64,000 nt of DNA from Tritrichomonas musculus (lineage: Eukaryota; Parabasalia; Tritrichomonadida; Tritrichomonadidae). The notes beneath the pieces are model-generated. The model worked only from the letters and a program-made list of their open reading frames with translations, was not told where the DNA came from and ran no database searches. The position numbers and the translations under genes are program-made. The stretch spans positions 1,736,001 to 1,800,000 of the forward strand of contig JAPFFF010000029.1 in the NCBI GenBank assembly GCA_039105265.1, written 5' to 3'. Below, piece by piece: positions 20,935-32,204 of the stretch; position 1 is the stretch's first letter; each line of letters starts with the position of its first letter.

Positions 20935-22247
20935 AAAGCATTGCAAATCCATCCCCCAAAAATGAAAGTATTTCCCAAAATATTTTTTTCTTTGTCGCTC
21001 CTATATGCATATTACAAAATAAATAAATAGAATTTGTTGAAAATAAAAAAAGATATTATTTTTTATCTCTATTTATAGGTAAAAAGGACATCTTATCTCT
21101 TGAATTTGATAGAAATAAAATGATTAAAGGTTTTATTTATAATATTTTCTCTATATATAATGTTTTGTTTAATCAAAGATTATATATTCAAAAAAATTTT
21201 CTTGCGTTTTTGGTTATATATGTGTAATTATTTTCGAATATCGTTTATTATTTTATTCACCAAAGAATTTCTCTATTTTTAATTATTTTTGTTGTTTCTG
21301 AAAAAAAAAACTAAACGACTTTATTTTGCTTTTGCTAAACGATTTTTTTTAAATATTTTTGATAGTTTATTTGGTCAAAGTATTTTCAAAAAGTTTCTAT
21401 TACAACCATATATTCTCACAAAATTTTTTGGTAATAAAAGAAACACCATAATTCTTATTTAGGATCAATTTAATTAAATTATTTAACGCAGCAGCATTTT
21501 CTTTTTGCCCAAAATGATCTTAAACTTAAACCAGACATTATACTTTCATATTTTTATAATGAATATGAAATATAATAATTTATTCATGTTAATATAAACG
21601 CCAGCCTTATGGCTTTTTTTGAGATAATATATAATTTTCAGTATGAGTTAATGATTCTTTCCCTTTTTATTCTATCTATCATTAAATAGTTTATCTTAAT
21701 AAAGTAATAATCAAGAATTATTGATGTTTTTTAGAATTTTTCGTTTTATTTTTATCTTTATATGTTTTTTTTAACATATAACCTCCTTTTTTTTTGCTCT
21801 TTTTTTTAATTAAATTTACGATTATTTTCAATTGAAAAAGTTTTCAAAAAAGTGGGGGCTAAAACACACATTTTTACATTTTTTCCCCAATTTTTCCTTT
21901 CAATTTTTTGGGGCTAAAAAAAGTTCCCCAAAAATTATATATATATATTTTAATTCATTTTTAATATTTCCTATTCATTCTTTTTCAAAAGAAGAAAAAA
22001 AAAGCGAAATCTTTATGAAAAAATATATAATTGGAAAGTTTGAATTAAGTTCTCATGTATATAAAACATTTTTCATAATTTTATTATTCACCAAAACTTT
22101 TTCCGTCAAATGCTTTATTGAATTATGCATTCTATGAGTTAATTCAATATTGAATATTTTACATTTATTTTTAAAATTTCTAAATAAATTTATTTTTATG
22201 TGAAATATTGTTTATTATTATTCGTTTTTTTGTCTTTTCAATGCGGT
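20627..22247. other. Intergenic AT-rich DNA with a 45-base T tract
   Basis: Contains a T tract at 20889-20933 and many shorter T runs. Short frames such as 21832-22137 are compositionally biased and not credible genes. Confidence 0.5.
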
Positions 22248-22403
22248 TTAAGATTGATTTTGAAGTCTTTTAATAATGTCTTTTAACCTTTCGATTTCTT
22301 GATCTTTTTCTTCTAGTTGTCTTTCATATTCTTCTTCTTTTTCTTCAAGTTGTTTTTTATGTTCTTCTTCTTTTTCTTCAAGTTGTTTTTTAAATTCTTC
22401 CAT
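22248..22403 (-). pseudogene. C-terminal coiled-coil remnant next to the 22-bp array
   Basis: From an ATG at 22403 the minus strand reads 51 residues of clear coiled coil: MEEFKKQLEEKEEEHKKQL, EEKEEEYERQLEEKDQEIER, LKDIIKRLQNQS and stop. The frame is also open upstream for about 25 codons (KISSSISQSPQKNEQ), where it meets the end of the 22-bp repeat array, whose minus strand reads similar FYxIS phrases. It may be the tail of a gene whose body was replaced or disrupted by the array, or a small coiled-coil protein. Confidence 0.45.
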
Positions 22404-22589
22404 TTGCTCATTTTTTTGTGGAGATTGTGAAATGCTTGATGAAATTTTATAAAATAATAATTTTTTCGAATTTCATAAAATGATTGGTTGAAATCAGATT
22501 AAAAAAATTGATTTGATAATTTTATGAAAAAATATTGAAAAATTGGATGTAAAATAATTTTTAAATTTCACAAAATATTTATTGAAATT

Positions 22590-24790
22590 CCATAAAATAT
22601 ATGATGAGATGTTATAAATTATTTATTGAAATGGAATAAAACATTTGTTGAAACTCGATAAAATATTTGTTGAAATGTCATAAAAATACTTGTTGAAATT
22701 TCACAAAATCTTTGCTAAAACTATATAAAATATTTGTTGAAACTATATGAAATGATTAAATGAAATTTTATTGAATATTGAATGAAATGTAATGAGAAAA
22801 TTATCAGAATTCGATAAAAAAATATGTTGAATCTCATCAAAATATGTAGAAATTCCATTATTTTTATTTCGAATTTCATTAATGTTTGTTTGAAATGATA
22901 TCAAATATTTGTTGAAATGATATATAATATTCATTCAAACGTAAAAAAATTTGTTTTTTGAAATATCATAAAATATTTGTTGAAATTATATAAAATATTT
23001 GTTGAAATTTTATAAAATATTAGTTGAAATTTCATAAAATATTTGTTGAAATGTAATAAAATATTTGTTGAAATGAGATAAAATATTTGTTGAAATAAAA
23101 TAAAACACTTGTTGAAATTGGATAAAACATTTATTGAAATTAGATAAAATATTTGTTGAAATTTTATAAAATATTTGTTGAAATGTTATAAAATATTTGT
23201 TGAAATCCAATAAAATATTTGTTGAAATGCCATAAAATATTAGTTGAAATGTTATAAAATATTAGTTGAAATTGGATAAAATATTTGTTGAAATGCAATA
23301 AAATATTTGTTGAAATGAGATAAAATATTTGTTGAAATTTCATAAAATATTTATCGAAATTGGATAAAATATTTGTTGAAATTGGATAAAATATTTGTTG
23401 AAATTGGATAAAATATTTGTTGAAATGTAATAAAATATTTGTTGAAATTCGATAAAATATTTGTTGAAATGCCATAAAATACTTTTTGAAATGTTATGAA
23501 ATATTTGTTGAAATGATATAAAATATTTGTTGAAATTCGATAAAATATATGTTGAAATGATATAAAATATTTGTTGAAATAAGATAAAAAATTTGTTGAA
23601 ATTTCATGAAATATTTGCTAAAATGATATAAAAAATATGTTGAAATTGGATAAAATAATTGTTCAAATCGAATAAAATACTTGTTTAAATGTCATAAAAG
23701 ATTTGTTGAAATAAGATAAAAAATTTGTTGAAATGTCATAAAATATTTGTTAAAATGTCATAAAATATATGTTGAAATGTCATAAAATATTTGTTGAAAT
23801 CCAATAAAATATTTGTTGAAATGTCATAAAATATTTGTTGAAATTTTACAAAATATATGTTGAAATGTTATTAAAATATTTGTTGAAATGTTATAAAATA
23901 TATGTTGAAATTTCATAAAATATTTGTTGAAATTTCATAAAACATTAATTGAAATGAAATAAAATATTTGTTGAAATGCAATTAAATTTTGAATAAATTG
24001 GATAAAAGATTTGGTTGAACTTTGTGAAATGTTTTTGTGAAATATTATAAAGATAATGAAACAAATGTCGTGAAAAACAAATTGATACTCTATGAAAGAT
24101 TAATTCAAATCTTATTAAATGTTTGCTGAAATGACATGAAAACATCAATATAAATCAGATAAATTGATGAGTTGAAATTTTATCAAATATTTGTTTAAAC
24201 TACATAAAATATTTGTTGAAATGTTATAAAATATTTGTTGAAATGCAATAAAATATTTGTTTAAACCACATATAATATTTGATTAAACTACATAAAATAT
24301 TCGTTGAAATGTTATAAAATATTTGTTGAAATCCAATAAAATATTTGTTGAAATGCCATAAAATAATTGTTAAAATGTTATAAAATATTTGTTGGAACTC
24401 CATAAAATATTTGTTGGAATTCGATAAAATATTTGTTGAAATTTTATAAAATATTTGTTGAAATGTCATAAAATTTTTGTTGAAATGTAATAAAAAATAT
24501 TTTTTGAAATCCAATAAAAGATTTGTTGAAATTTCATAAAATATTTGTTGAAATGTAATAAAATATTTGTTGAAATGAAGTAAAATATTTGTTGAAATGT
24601 TATGAAATATTTGTTGAAATGCAGTAAAATATTTGTTGAAATGTTATGAAATATTTGTTGAAATGTAATAAAATATTTGTTGAAATTTTATAAAATATTT
24701 GCTGAAATGTAATAAAATATTTGTTGAAATTGTATAAATTATTTGTTGAAATTTTATAAAATATTTGTTGAAATTCCATAAATTCGAATG
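22590..24790. repeat. 22-bp minisatellite, about 100 units, with variable triplet
   Basis: The unit reads GTTGAAAT-NNN-ATAAAATATTT (22 bases). Most units keep the 19 flanking bases while the three N positions differ: TTC, GTA, GAG, TGG, GTT, CCA, GCC, GCA, TCG, GAT, AAG, GTC, CGA and TTT all occur, several many times. Degenerate stretches lie at about 22740-22960 and 23990-24180. A triplet order GTT-CCA-GCC-GTT occurs both near 23190 and near 24310, pointing to an internal block duplication. Because 22 is not a multiple of three, minus-strand frames cycle through three phases and give chance open frames of up to 103 residues; I do not call these genes. Confidence 0.9.
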
Positions 24791-26344
24791 GAACATAATT
24801 ATAACTGAGTTATAAAATTTCATTGAATGCTTGTCGAAATCAAGTAAAAGATTTTTTTGGAATTTCGTAAAAATTTCTTTGATAAATCATATTTAAAAAT
24901 CAAATTTAACCTCATATGTCATGGTTGATCTATTAAAAAAAAATCGAAATGGTGATGTCTTGATTGATTTGAAATTTTCAAAATAAGAAAATATTTTCAT
25001 AACCCCCAAATAATTCAATTTTTCACCTTCCGATATCCTTACCAGGAACCAGTTGGTTGGCATTCGGCAAGAACCTTTCAAGCAGCTGATTCCATATTTC
25101 ACAAGAACCAGTTTATAGATATTTCAGTAAGAATATATGTTCATTCAAATTATGATCGTTTTCAATTCAAAATCATGTATCTCATTATCTAATTAGAAAG
25201 TTAAGGATTTCGGATTTGTCCTTGGGCTAGCCTATTAGCATTTTTTAGTGAAATTGAGAAGATTCATATAAATTATTCAATATCATGCATTCAATTTTTA
25301 AATGTAAAATTTAAGTATTTGTCAAAATCGTTTCAGAACTGTATTTCAATATTGTTAATGGGTATATATTTCAAATTCTTTTTGATGAAATTGACATAAT
25401 TCATTATATTAATATATTTTAATTATTATATTTGAATATTATGCATATTTATATTATAAAAAATACTTAGTATTTTCCAAGATATTACAAAAGCAGGCTA
25501 GCTAAAAGGGCAAGGATAGGAGCAAGTGACCCAAGTGACCTTCGGGTCGGGGCCAAGCGGGGCACATAGTGGTCCATGCACGGGCAAATGCTCCTGGCCA
25601 AAAACTTATGAAAAAGTTTATAAAAAAAAAAATGCATTTTGTTGAATCTTTTTAATTTTAATCAATTTTTACATCGGCCATTTATCGGAGGTTTTATCAA
25701 TTAAAATTTCTTTTATCGATAACCATCACTGAATAAACATATGCATTCTTATCTGGAAATTCTTTTTTTTTTCTCTATGCATAGACCGAAAAGAGAAAAA
25801 AAAAAAAAAAAAAGAATTTGTATAGACGAAAAGAGAAAATTTTATGAAATTTTAATTAAAAAATGAAAAGAAAACAATAAAAATGCAAGATTATTCAAAA
25901 TATTTTGAAAAATCAGTTTCAGCAGTAAAATGAAGTATGAGCTAATTGAGCATCAATAACCAAAACTTAACGATTTAAACGTCATTCATGCGTTTTCTTT
26001 GTATGGACGTCATTAATGAAATATTTGATCAAAAGAGAGTGCATGAACATGCATGCAAGAAATATTTATTTGATAATATTATTTATAGTCCGGTTGTAAT
26101 CAAAAGAACCACGATCATATTGAGGGTTATATCAATATTTCTTTGACAGGTTCTATTGATATAATCAATTATAAAAGGTTAACAAAAATAATAAATTAAA
26201 TCTTAACCAAAATTTGTCATTTTTTAACGAATTTTGTATAAATGAAAGACAGAAAAAAGCATACATAAAAGGCAATATTCAGAGGAAATTTTAAAAAGTG
26301 GATTTTGTATTGTTTTGTAAAATCTACTTTTTCAATAATTATTG
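24791..26344. other. Intergenic DNA with a short GC-rich patch
   Basis: Mostly AT-rich. About 25497-25605 is distinctly GC-rich (phrases such as CTTCGGGTCGGGGCCAAGCG) and matches nothing I recognise. It could be a small foreign or repeat fragment. No gene is supported. Confidence 0.4.
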
Positions 26345-26346
26345 TA

Positions 26347-26695
26347 ACGTGCTTTCAATAGACCCGGAGCATTTCAGTAGACCCGGAGCAAGGTCAATTT
26401 AGCATAAATTGGCCATGATTTGATCGTTTTTTTATAAAAAAGAAAACCAAATATGATCAGAAATATTTCGATCAGAATTTTTTTATTTTTCACTATTTTA
26501 CAAATATATCCAAATCAAAAAAGTAAAGCAAATAATATTTAACAAAAATTATAATGTAAAATAATAATTTTTATATAATTTATCATCAAATATTAAATAT
26601 AATAATTAAATTGTATGAAAAATAATAATAATAAAATTTAGTGCTCCTGGTCTACTGAAATGCTCCGGGTCTATTGAAAACACGTTATATGTTTT
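26347..26695. mobile_element. Small MITE with 45-base inverted ends and TA flanks
   Basis: Left end ACGTGCTTTCAATAGACCCG and right end, reversed, ACGTGTTTTCAATAGACCCG continue as inverted repeats for about 45 bases. TA lies directly outside each end, suggesting a Tc1/mariner-type target. Each arm itself contains the phrase AGACCCGGAGCA twice (AGACCAGGAGCA once on the right). No coding capacity. Confidence 0.65.
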
Positions 26696-26845
26696 CAATT
26701 TTTTGACTAAAAGTATAAGTGTGAAGATATCTCGAAATACTTACTGAATTAGGAGATATAATAAGCTTAAATATTTTTCATAAACATAAATATTTTTATC
26801 TTTAAAATAAAAATATCAAATTTCTAAAGCAAAATGATAATAATA

Positions 26846-26879
<34 letters not shown>

Positions 26880-27037
26880 GCACATATTATATTCAAAAAA
26901 ATTCGTTATTATTTTGGTGATCTCACATAAAAAATTGAATAAAATGACGCTAAAAGACCGATGGAAGTATTGAAAATAAAAAAAAGATAAAAACTCTGAA
27001 TTTTTACGTAAATTACAAACATAAAAAGAATAAAATC
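26696..27037. other. Intergenic DNA with an A tract
   Basis: Holds an A tract at about 26850-26878. No gene is seen. Confidence 0.5.
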
Positions 27038-27709
27038 TTAAAAAGCGATTACATTATCATCCATTGATGGAACAACTGAAGAAGAACACAAAAAGTCTTC
27101 TTCATTTTGAAAATTTGAAAACATATTTTCAAATAAATGATCAACTGTTTCTTTTTTAGCTTTTTTGTTTTTGTCTATTATTTTTTTCGTGTTTGCATTA
27201 TTTATAGATAAATCATCTTTTTTTGGAGGGGCTTGAGTGTGAGTATCTTTTGCTTTATCCGGTTGTTTATCTGACTTTATTGCACTGCTTGATCTATTTT
27301 TGAGAATTAATTGACTAGAAAGTGAAGAATGATGATTTTTAACATTAACTGATGACCGCCCATTGAAGCTTTGTGATATTAGAGACCATTTGGGACCATA
27401 CTTTTCGTAAAGGGCTATTAATAATTCGTTCTCTTCCTTTGTCCATGGGCCATTGGTTAGTGTGGGACGAAGATAATTGTTGTAACGTTCACGGCATTGC
27501 CTAGCTGTCCTATTTGTCATATATCGGGAAATTTCATTCCAGTTGGGGGAATCTTGGCATGAAACAAGTTGCTTTAACCTTTCATCTTCTTCTTTGGTAA
27601 ATCTTGTGCGTTGAGATGATTCTGAAGAAAGTGTGGTTGTAGTAGGAATTACAGGCACTGCGGTCACTGTGTTGTATGTATAATAGTATTGGTTTGGCAA
27701 AAACATCAT
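27038..27709 (-). CDS. R2R3-type Myb transcription factor
   Basis: About 223 residues from the ATG of MMFLPNQYYYTYN at 27709. An ATG at 27790 would add 27 F/N/I-rich residues that look non-coding, so I prefer the shorter form. Two Myb repeats follow: TRFTKEEDERLKQLVSCQD with WNEISRYMTNRTARQCRERY, then GPWTKEENELLIALYEKYGP with KWSLISQSFNGRSSVNVKNH. The regularly spaced Trp residues and the RTARQCRERYNNYL recognition helix are typical of trichomonad Myb proteins that bind DNA near initiator and upstream elements. The first Trp of repeat 1 is Phe, a common change. The tail is basic and then acidic (VDHLFENMFSNFQNEEDF), which could be an activation region. Nuclear location is inferred. Confidence 0.85.
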   Translation of the reverse strand: MMFLPNQYYYTYNTVTAVPVIPTTTTLSSESSQRTRFTKEEDERLKQLVSCQDSPNWNEISRYMTNRTARQCRERYNNYLRPTLTNGPWTKEENELLIALYEKYGPKWSLISQSFNGRSSVNVKNHHSSLSSQLILKNRSSSAIKSDKQPDKAKDTHTQAPPKKDDLSINNANTKKIIDKNKKAKKETVDHLFENMFSNFQNEEDFLCSSSVVPSMDDNVIAF

Positions 27710-27849
27710 TTCGGATTGAAAAAAGTAGATGTGAAAATTGAATTTATTTAGAAGCAATAAAGAATAATTATTTTTTTGAATGTAAATCATTCAATATTAT
27801 AAAAATTTAATAAATTGAATTAATTATTCTAACAAAAAAAGTTTTTTAA

Positions 27850-28483
27850 GGGTAAAGTTTGAGAGGATTTTACAACCTCTCAATTTTGCAATCTGACAAA
27901 CTCTTTTTCTCTTTGCTTTTTTTAATTTTTTTTATAAAAATAAATTCTAAATTAAAAATTGTCTTGGCCATTTTTTTTATTAATCCTAAATATTAGCAGA
28001 AAATATTTTTTTTTCAAAAAAAATTGGAAGGAATTGAGATAAAAAAAGTCTAATAGAATCATTTATAATATTAAAAAATATTAATCTAATATCATAAATT
28101 TCAGGCTTATATATTTCATATTCATGCTTCTGGGGAACAATCTTTTTTGAATGCAAAATTATAAAATTGAGAGGAAGAAAAATAAAACCCATTCAAAAAT
28201 AATTTTATCGAATAGCCACGAGTTTCAAAATTATAGATCTGATATTCTGCCTACCGAGCTAATATTAAAAAATATTAGAAACGTTAAGACCGATTTTTTT
28301 TTTCTCGTTTCCTTCCCATTCTTTTTGGAAAAAAATTATTTTCTATTTTTATTTAGAACTAATAAAAAAAATGGCCCAGACAATTTTTAATTTAAAATTG
28401 ATTTTTATAAAAAAAACTAAAAAAAATCAACTAGAAAAAAAATTTGTCATATTCCGAAAATTGAGAGAAAAATTCCTTTACCC
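27850..28483. mobile_element. Foldback element flanked by TTAA
   Basis: Two imperfect inverted arms of about 310 bases make up nearly the whole 634-bp element. It begins GGGTAAAG and ends CTTTACCC, with TTAA directly outside at 27846-27849 and 28484-28487. Matching internal phrases include TGGCCATTTTTTTTATTA against its reverse complement near 28360. The short frames on each strand here are arm shadows. No transposase. TTAA flanks recall piggyBac, but the ends are GGG rather than the usual CCC. Confidence 0.65.
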
Positions 28484-28487
28484 TTAA

Positions 28488-29047
28488 GCATTTTTTTCTC
28501 AGCAAATAAAATGAAAAAAAAGTTGTTTTATTTTATTTTGTAAAAATGTAAATATATTATATATTTAAATCATTAAAAATAATAACAAAAAATCATTATA
28601 TAATATTATATTTAACTGCCTTTTTGTTTGACAACTATAAAAAAAAAGTGTCAAATACGTTATTCAAAAAGCGTAAATAACTTATTATATAAAAGAAAAA
28701 ATGACAATAAAAAATGAAATATATATTTAAATTATGAAATGTATTTAAGATATCTAGAAATAATTATATTGTTCATCATCAAGAAATAAAAAATTTTTAT
28801 ATATTCTTATCAAAATATATTTTTCCCATTAAAGCATGTTCATTTCTATTACATTGAGTGAATTTATTAATCTTAATTTCACAAAATTCTAAAGCAAAAA
28901 AAAAGTAATAATTGACTGGCTATTATTGGATGCAATAGGTAATAATTCTTGTACACCTATATTTTAAAATATTACTTGACTGTTATGGTCAAATCACAAT
29001 CTAAAATAATTAAAGCGCAATTTATATTTCATAATATTTTATTATTA
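28488..29047. other. Intergenic AT-rich DNA
   Basis: No gene or repeat recognised. Confidence 0.4.
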
Positions 29048-29953
29048 TTATTTAATATGATGATCAATGAATTCAAGAATGTCTTTAGATGCTGCTGGCC
29101 GTGATGCAGCTTTTAATAAGTAATGAGGAGCATTTTCGTAAGATTTAAAAACGACATCAAGATTCAATTTTTCTTTTTTTTCAATCAACTCGTTAATCCA
29201 TTCCGTGTTAGAGGCAGGATCAACCATGTTGTCGCCTGTTCCTTGCTGATACAAAAGTGGGATTGACGATGGCCAATTCAATTTATTTTCAATGGCAAAT
29301 TTTTGTTTTTCTTCAACATTCAAAAACAGCCTTGGTGTGATTCCAGTTGAAAACAAAGGTGAATTTTGGACAAGATCAGCAAATCTCTGGTCAACATCTG
29401 GTGTAAACAATTGAAATCCTAATGGAACCAAAAAAGTTGGTAATATCCAACTTAAAGCTCTGATTCCTGCATGCTCAATGAAGCCTGGATTTCTTTGTGG
29501 ACATTTTGAAAGCCACGGGGCTTCTGCAATGATGCATTTTACATCATCTTTTATCTCATCTGATTTGGTAAGACCTAATATGATTGATGCTAGGCCACCC
29601 ATTGAATGTCCATGGATAACAATTGGTAAATTTGGATGTTTTTCTTTGCATAATGAAATAATTTTGATTGTTTCCTCGACAATTTCGTCGACTGTGCATG
29701 ATGTTCGAGCTCCTGGCGATTTTCCACAACCAATATGATCACAAGCATAAACAATACCACCATCATTTGTAATCAATGGATAGAAATCGCGGTTAAGTGT
29801 TATAAAACCGCCAAGTCCGTGAACAAATATGTAAACATATTTTGGAGTTCCCTCTGGCTTCCAAAATTGACCAAATAAATCATATCCATTAACAATAACT
29901 GAAAAAGGTTCACCGTCATATTCTAATGTAAATTCTATGTCTTTGAAATACAT
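29048..29953 (-). CDS. Monoacylglycerol-lipase-like serine hydrolase
   Basis: An intact 301-residue frame from MYFKDIEFTLEYDGEPFSV to a stop after IDHHIK. Alpha/beta hydrolase of the hydrolase_4 (MGLL/lysophospholipase) type: oxyanion region FVHGLGG near residue 46, the CDHIGCGKSPG loop near 71-81, nucleophile GHSMGG with Ser117, acid in GTGDNMVDP near 238, and catalytic His in APHYLL near 280. Length equals that of human MGLL (about 300). Expected reaction is hydrolysis of monoacylglycerols or lysophospholipids to free fatty acid, useful in a parasite that scavenges host lipids. No signal peptide. Host-like base composition. Confidence 0.85.
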   Translation of the reverse strand: MYFKDIEFTLEYDGEPFSVIVNGYDLFGQFWKPEGTPKYVYIFVHGLGGFITLNRDFYPLITNDGGIVYACDHIGCGKSPGARTSCTVDEIVEETIKIISLCKEKHPNLPIVIHGHSMGGLASIILGLTKSDEIKDDVKCIIAEAPWLSKCPQRNPGFIEHAGIRALSWILPTFLVPLGFQLFTPDVDQRFADLVQNSPLFSTGITPRLFLNVEEKQKFAIENKLNWPSSIPLLYQQGTGDNMVDPASNTEWINELIEKKEKLNLDVVFKSYENAPHYLLKAASRPAASKDILEFIDHHIK

Positions 29954-30062
29954 ATTAAAAAAAATAAAAAATAATCGATCAGAAAAAGTTTTATGTGTAA
30001 TGAAAAAGTTTTATCGAAAATAATATTTTCTGAAATATTTAAATTTCAATTAAATCAAGTGA
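29954..30062. other. Short spacer
   Basis: AT-rich spacer up to the start of the duplicated kinase segment. Confidence 0.4.
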
Positions 30063-30374
30063 TATTGATGAGCTTGACAAAAGAAAAATATTATAAATAT
30101 TAATACTTTAAGAGCTAAGGGAAAAAAAGATATTGAACAAATAAAAATTTATTTATTAATTAATTCGAGTTCATTATCACGTTGTCATACAATTGAGGAA
30201 TCAACATCAATTGCAAGCATATATTTATTTTCTCTTAAATAAAGCAAGATATCATCAAATGATGGTCTTCTTTCAGGTTCTTTAATAAAGCATTTATTTA
30301 TTAAATCAATGCAGCACTTTGAGATCGTCTCTGATTCAATTTCAATTGTTTGTCCAGTTGCCCTTTCTTCACCA
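30063..30374 (-). pseudogene. Duplicated 3' tail of the Ubl-pseudokinase gene
   Basis: About 310 bases nearly identical to 47662-47974, covering the 3' flank and the last ~60 codons of the kinase-like gene (TGQTIEIESETISKCCIDLI, NKCFIKEPERRPSFDDILLY). One base change creates a stop after DVDSSIV, earlier than in the parent copy, and a codon is missing near IESE. The copy ends abruptly at about 30372 within the sequence for SSEER, where a bacterial dihydroorotase fragment begins on the opposite strand. Confidence 0.8.
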
Positions 30375-31316
30375 ACGACAATCACGACACTTTATTCAAA
30401 GTAGATTATACTGAAATGCATGGCGTAAAGATCTTACTCGGATCATCTACAGGTAAAATGCTTGTTGATAGCGAACAAACCCTCAATGACATATTTTCCC
30501 AAGTCCACGCCCTTATCGCTGTCCATTCCGAAGACGAAGCCACTATCAAAGCCAACCGTGAGAGAATTGTTGCTGAATATAACGGCGACCCTTCAGCCGT
30601 TCCCAATACCCGCTATTCCGACATCCGCTCTCGCCAACATTGCGCTATCTCAACTCGCTGCACCATCGCATGAAACTGCTGCTCGCCTTCACGTGCTTCA
30701 TGTTTCCACTCGAAATGAAGTCGAAATGATGACTCCTAGCGATGATGCTGAGCATAAACAAATGACAGCAGAGGGATGTGTCCACCACCTCTGGTTTACA
30801 GACGCCGACAACGAACGCCTCGGCACTCGCATTAAATGGAATCCAACCGTAAAAACTGCCGCTCACCGCGATGCCCTTCGTCAAGCCGTCCTTGATGGCC
30901 GAATCGGCATTGTTGCTACAGACAGTGCCCCTCATCTTCTCTCTAAAAAGGAAGGAGGCGTTCTTACTGCTGCTTCTGGTGGACCAATGGTTCAATTATT
31001 AGTTACGACAATGCTCGAGATGTTCTCGCCTACGACTGTTGTCGATAAAATGTGCCACAAGCCTGCCCGACTCTTTGGTGTTGACCGCCGTGGTTTTATT
31101 CGTACTGGATGCTATGCTGGCCTTGCCCTTATCGAAACTAAGGTTGATTATGAGGTTACCGACGCAATAGTGATCAGCCGATGTGGCTCGACTCCATTAA
31201 ACGGAAAATATCTCCATAATCGAGTTGTCACAACATAGGTCAACGGCTACAAAGCTTTTGAACATGGCACTTTCTTAAAGGAGTCGGTTGCAATGCCATT
31301 AAAATTTAACAAATAA
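30375..31316 (+). pseudogene. pyrC: Bacteroidales-type dihydroorotase fragment
   Basis: The C-terminal two thirds of a class I dihydroorotase of the ~450-residue kind found in Bacteroidales. It starts at TNDNHDTLFKVDYTEMHGVK (about residue 115 of the family) and shows GSSTGKMLVDSEQTL, ALIAVHSEDEATIK, RLHVLHVST, HHLWF, RIKWNPTVKT, GIVATDSAPH, AASGGPMVQ, VVDKMCHKPARLFGV and RCGSTPLNGKYLHNRVV. The N-terminal HxH metal-binding part is missing. A frame change lies around 30640-30670, and an in-frame TAG at 31236-31238 precedes a tail that still reads VNGYKAFEHGTFLKESVAM to a stop at 31314-31316. The enzyme would convert carbamoyl-aspartate to dihydroorotate in pyrimidine synthesis; this copy cannot. 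GC-rich against AT-rich flanks, so this is laterally acquired DNA now decaying. Confidence 0.85.
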
Positions 31317-32204
31317 ATTTACGATTTCAACTATTGCATTATGTAATTACATTAATATTGACGATACTGCTCCCGACGGGTGCTACAATACAGCCAAGTA
31401 CTGTAAGTCCAAAAACACAACTTTAAATCATCAGTGATGAAGAACAGTAAATAATACAATCAAATATTGAAAAGGGATTATACTTATATTTTTCATGATA
31501 TCATTAAATGTTTACCTGGAAATGTCATAATTATTTTATTATTAATACTTTGCTTCTAATTTTTCTTAAATAATTAATGATTAATTTTTTATAATCAAAG
31601 TTAAAATAAAAAACCATAATTTACCTCAACGGCAATTATGGATTAAAAAAACTGCATTTGTTTTCCAAAAAGAATTGATATAGCGATAAGATTTTCAATC
31701 AGTATTTATTATTGTTTACCAAAAAAATTAATTAATTGGGATGATTAACAACTTATGATTTTTTTTAATTGCCTTTTAGGCTTTTTCATGATTGTACAAT
31801 CAAAATTGAAATTGTGCAAATATATGGTAATTTTCAATATGATTCAATTTTGTGAGTTTACATAACAAAAAACTCAATTTGCTCACAAAATTGAGAGGTC
31901 GAGTTTTTGTAAAATATATAGTTTATAACTCATTGAATTATACCTCACAATTTTATTCAAATTTACAGCCAATATTAGCATTGTATCGTACCATAAAAAA
32001 AGATTGTAACTTTTTTCAACTTTTGTAATGAATCATATATGCAAAACAAAAGGAGAATTTTATATAAAAATGATTACCATCTGAAGACGAATAAGTAAGC
32101 TATAGGCATAATGAACAGTCTTAATCACCTATATTTATATTTGTATATAATTTTTTTGATTTTCAAAATTGAATAAAACATATTGACTTATTTTTAGAAT
32201 TAAT
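31317..32204. other. Intergenic AT-rich DNA
   Basis: No gene is supported. Positions 31850-31910 contain short inverted phrases around CTCAATTT. Confidence 0.4.

Noticed and set aside
21832-22137. 101-residue Phe/Lys/Ile-rich frame
   Set aside because: Composition reflects AT-rich DNA; no domain, no initiator, no conservation signal visible.
23010-24514. Minus-strand open frames of 66-103 residues in the 22-bp array
   Set aside because: They are chance products of a stop-poor repeat cycling through three phases; the variable triplet creates stops regularly.
22590-24790. CRISPR-like array
   Set aside because: Units are 22 bases with only 3 variable bases; there are no spacers of 25-40 bases and no cas genes, and the surrounding genes are eukaryotic.
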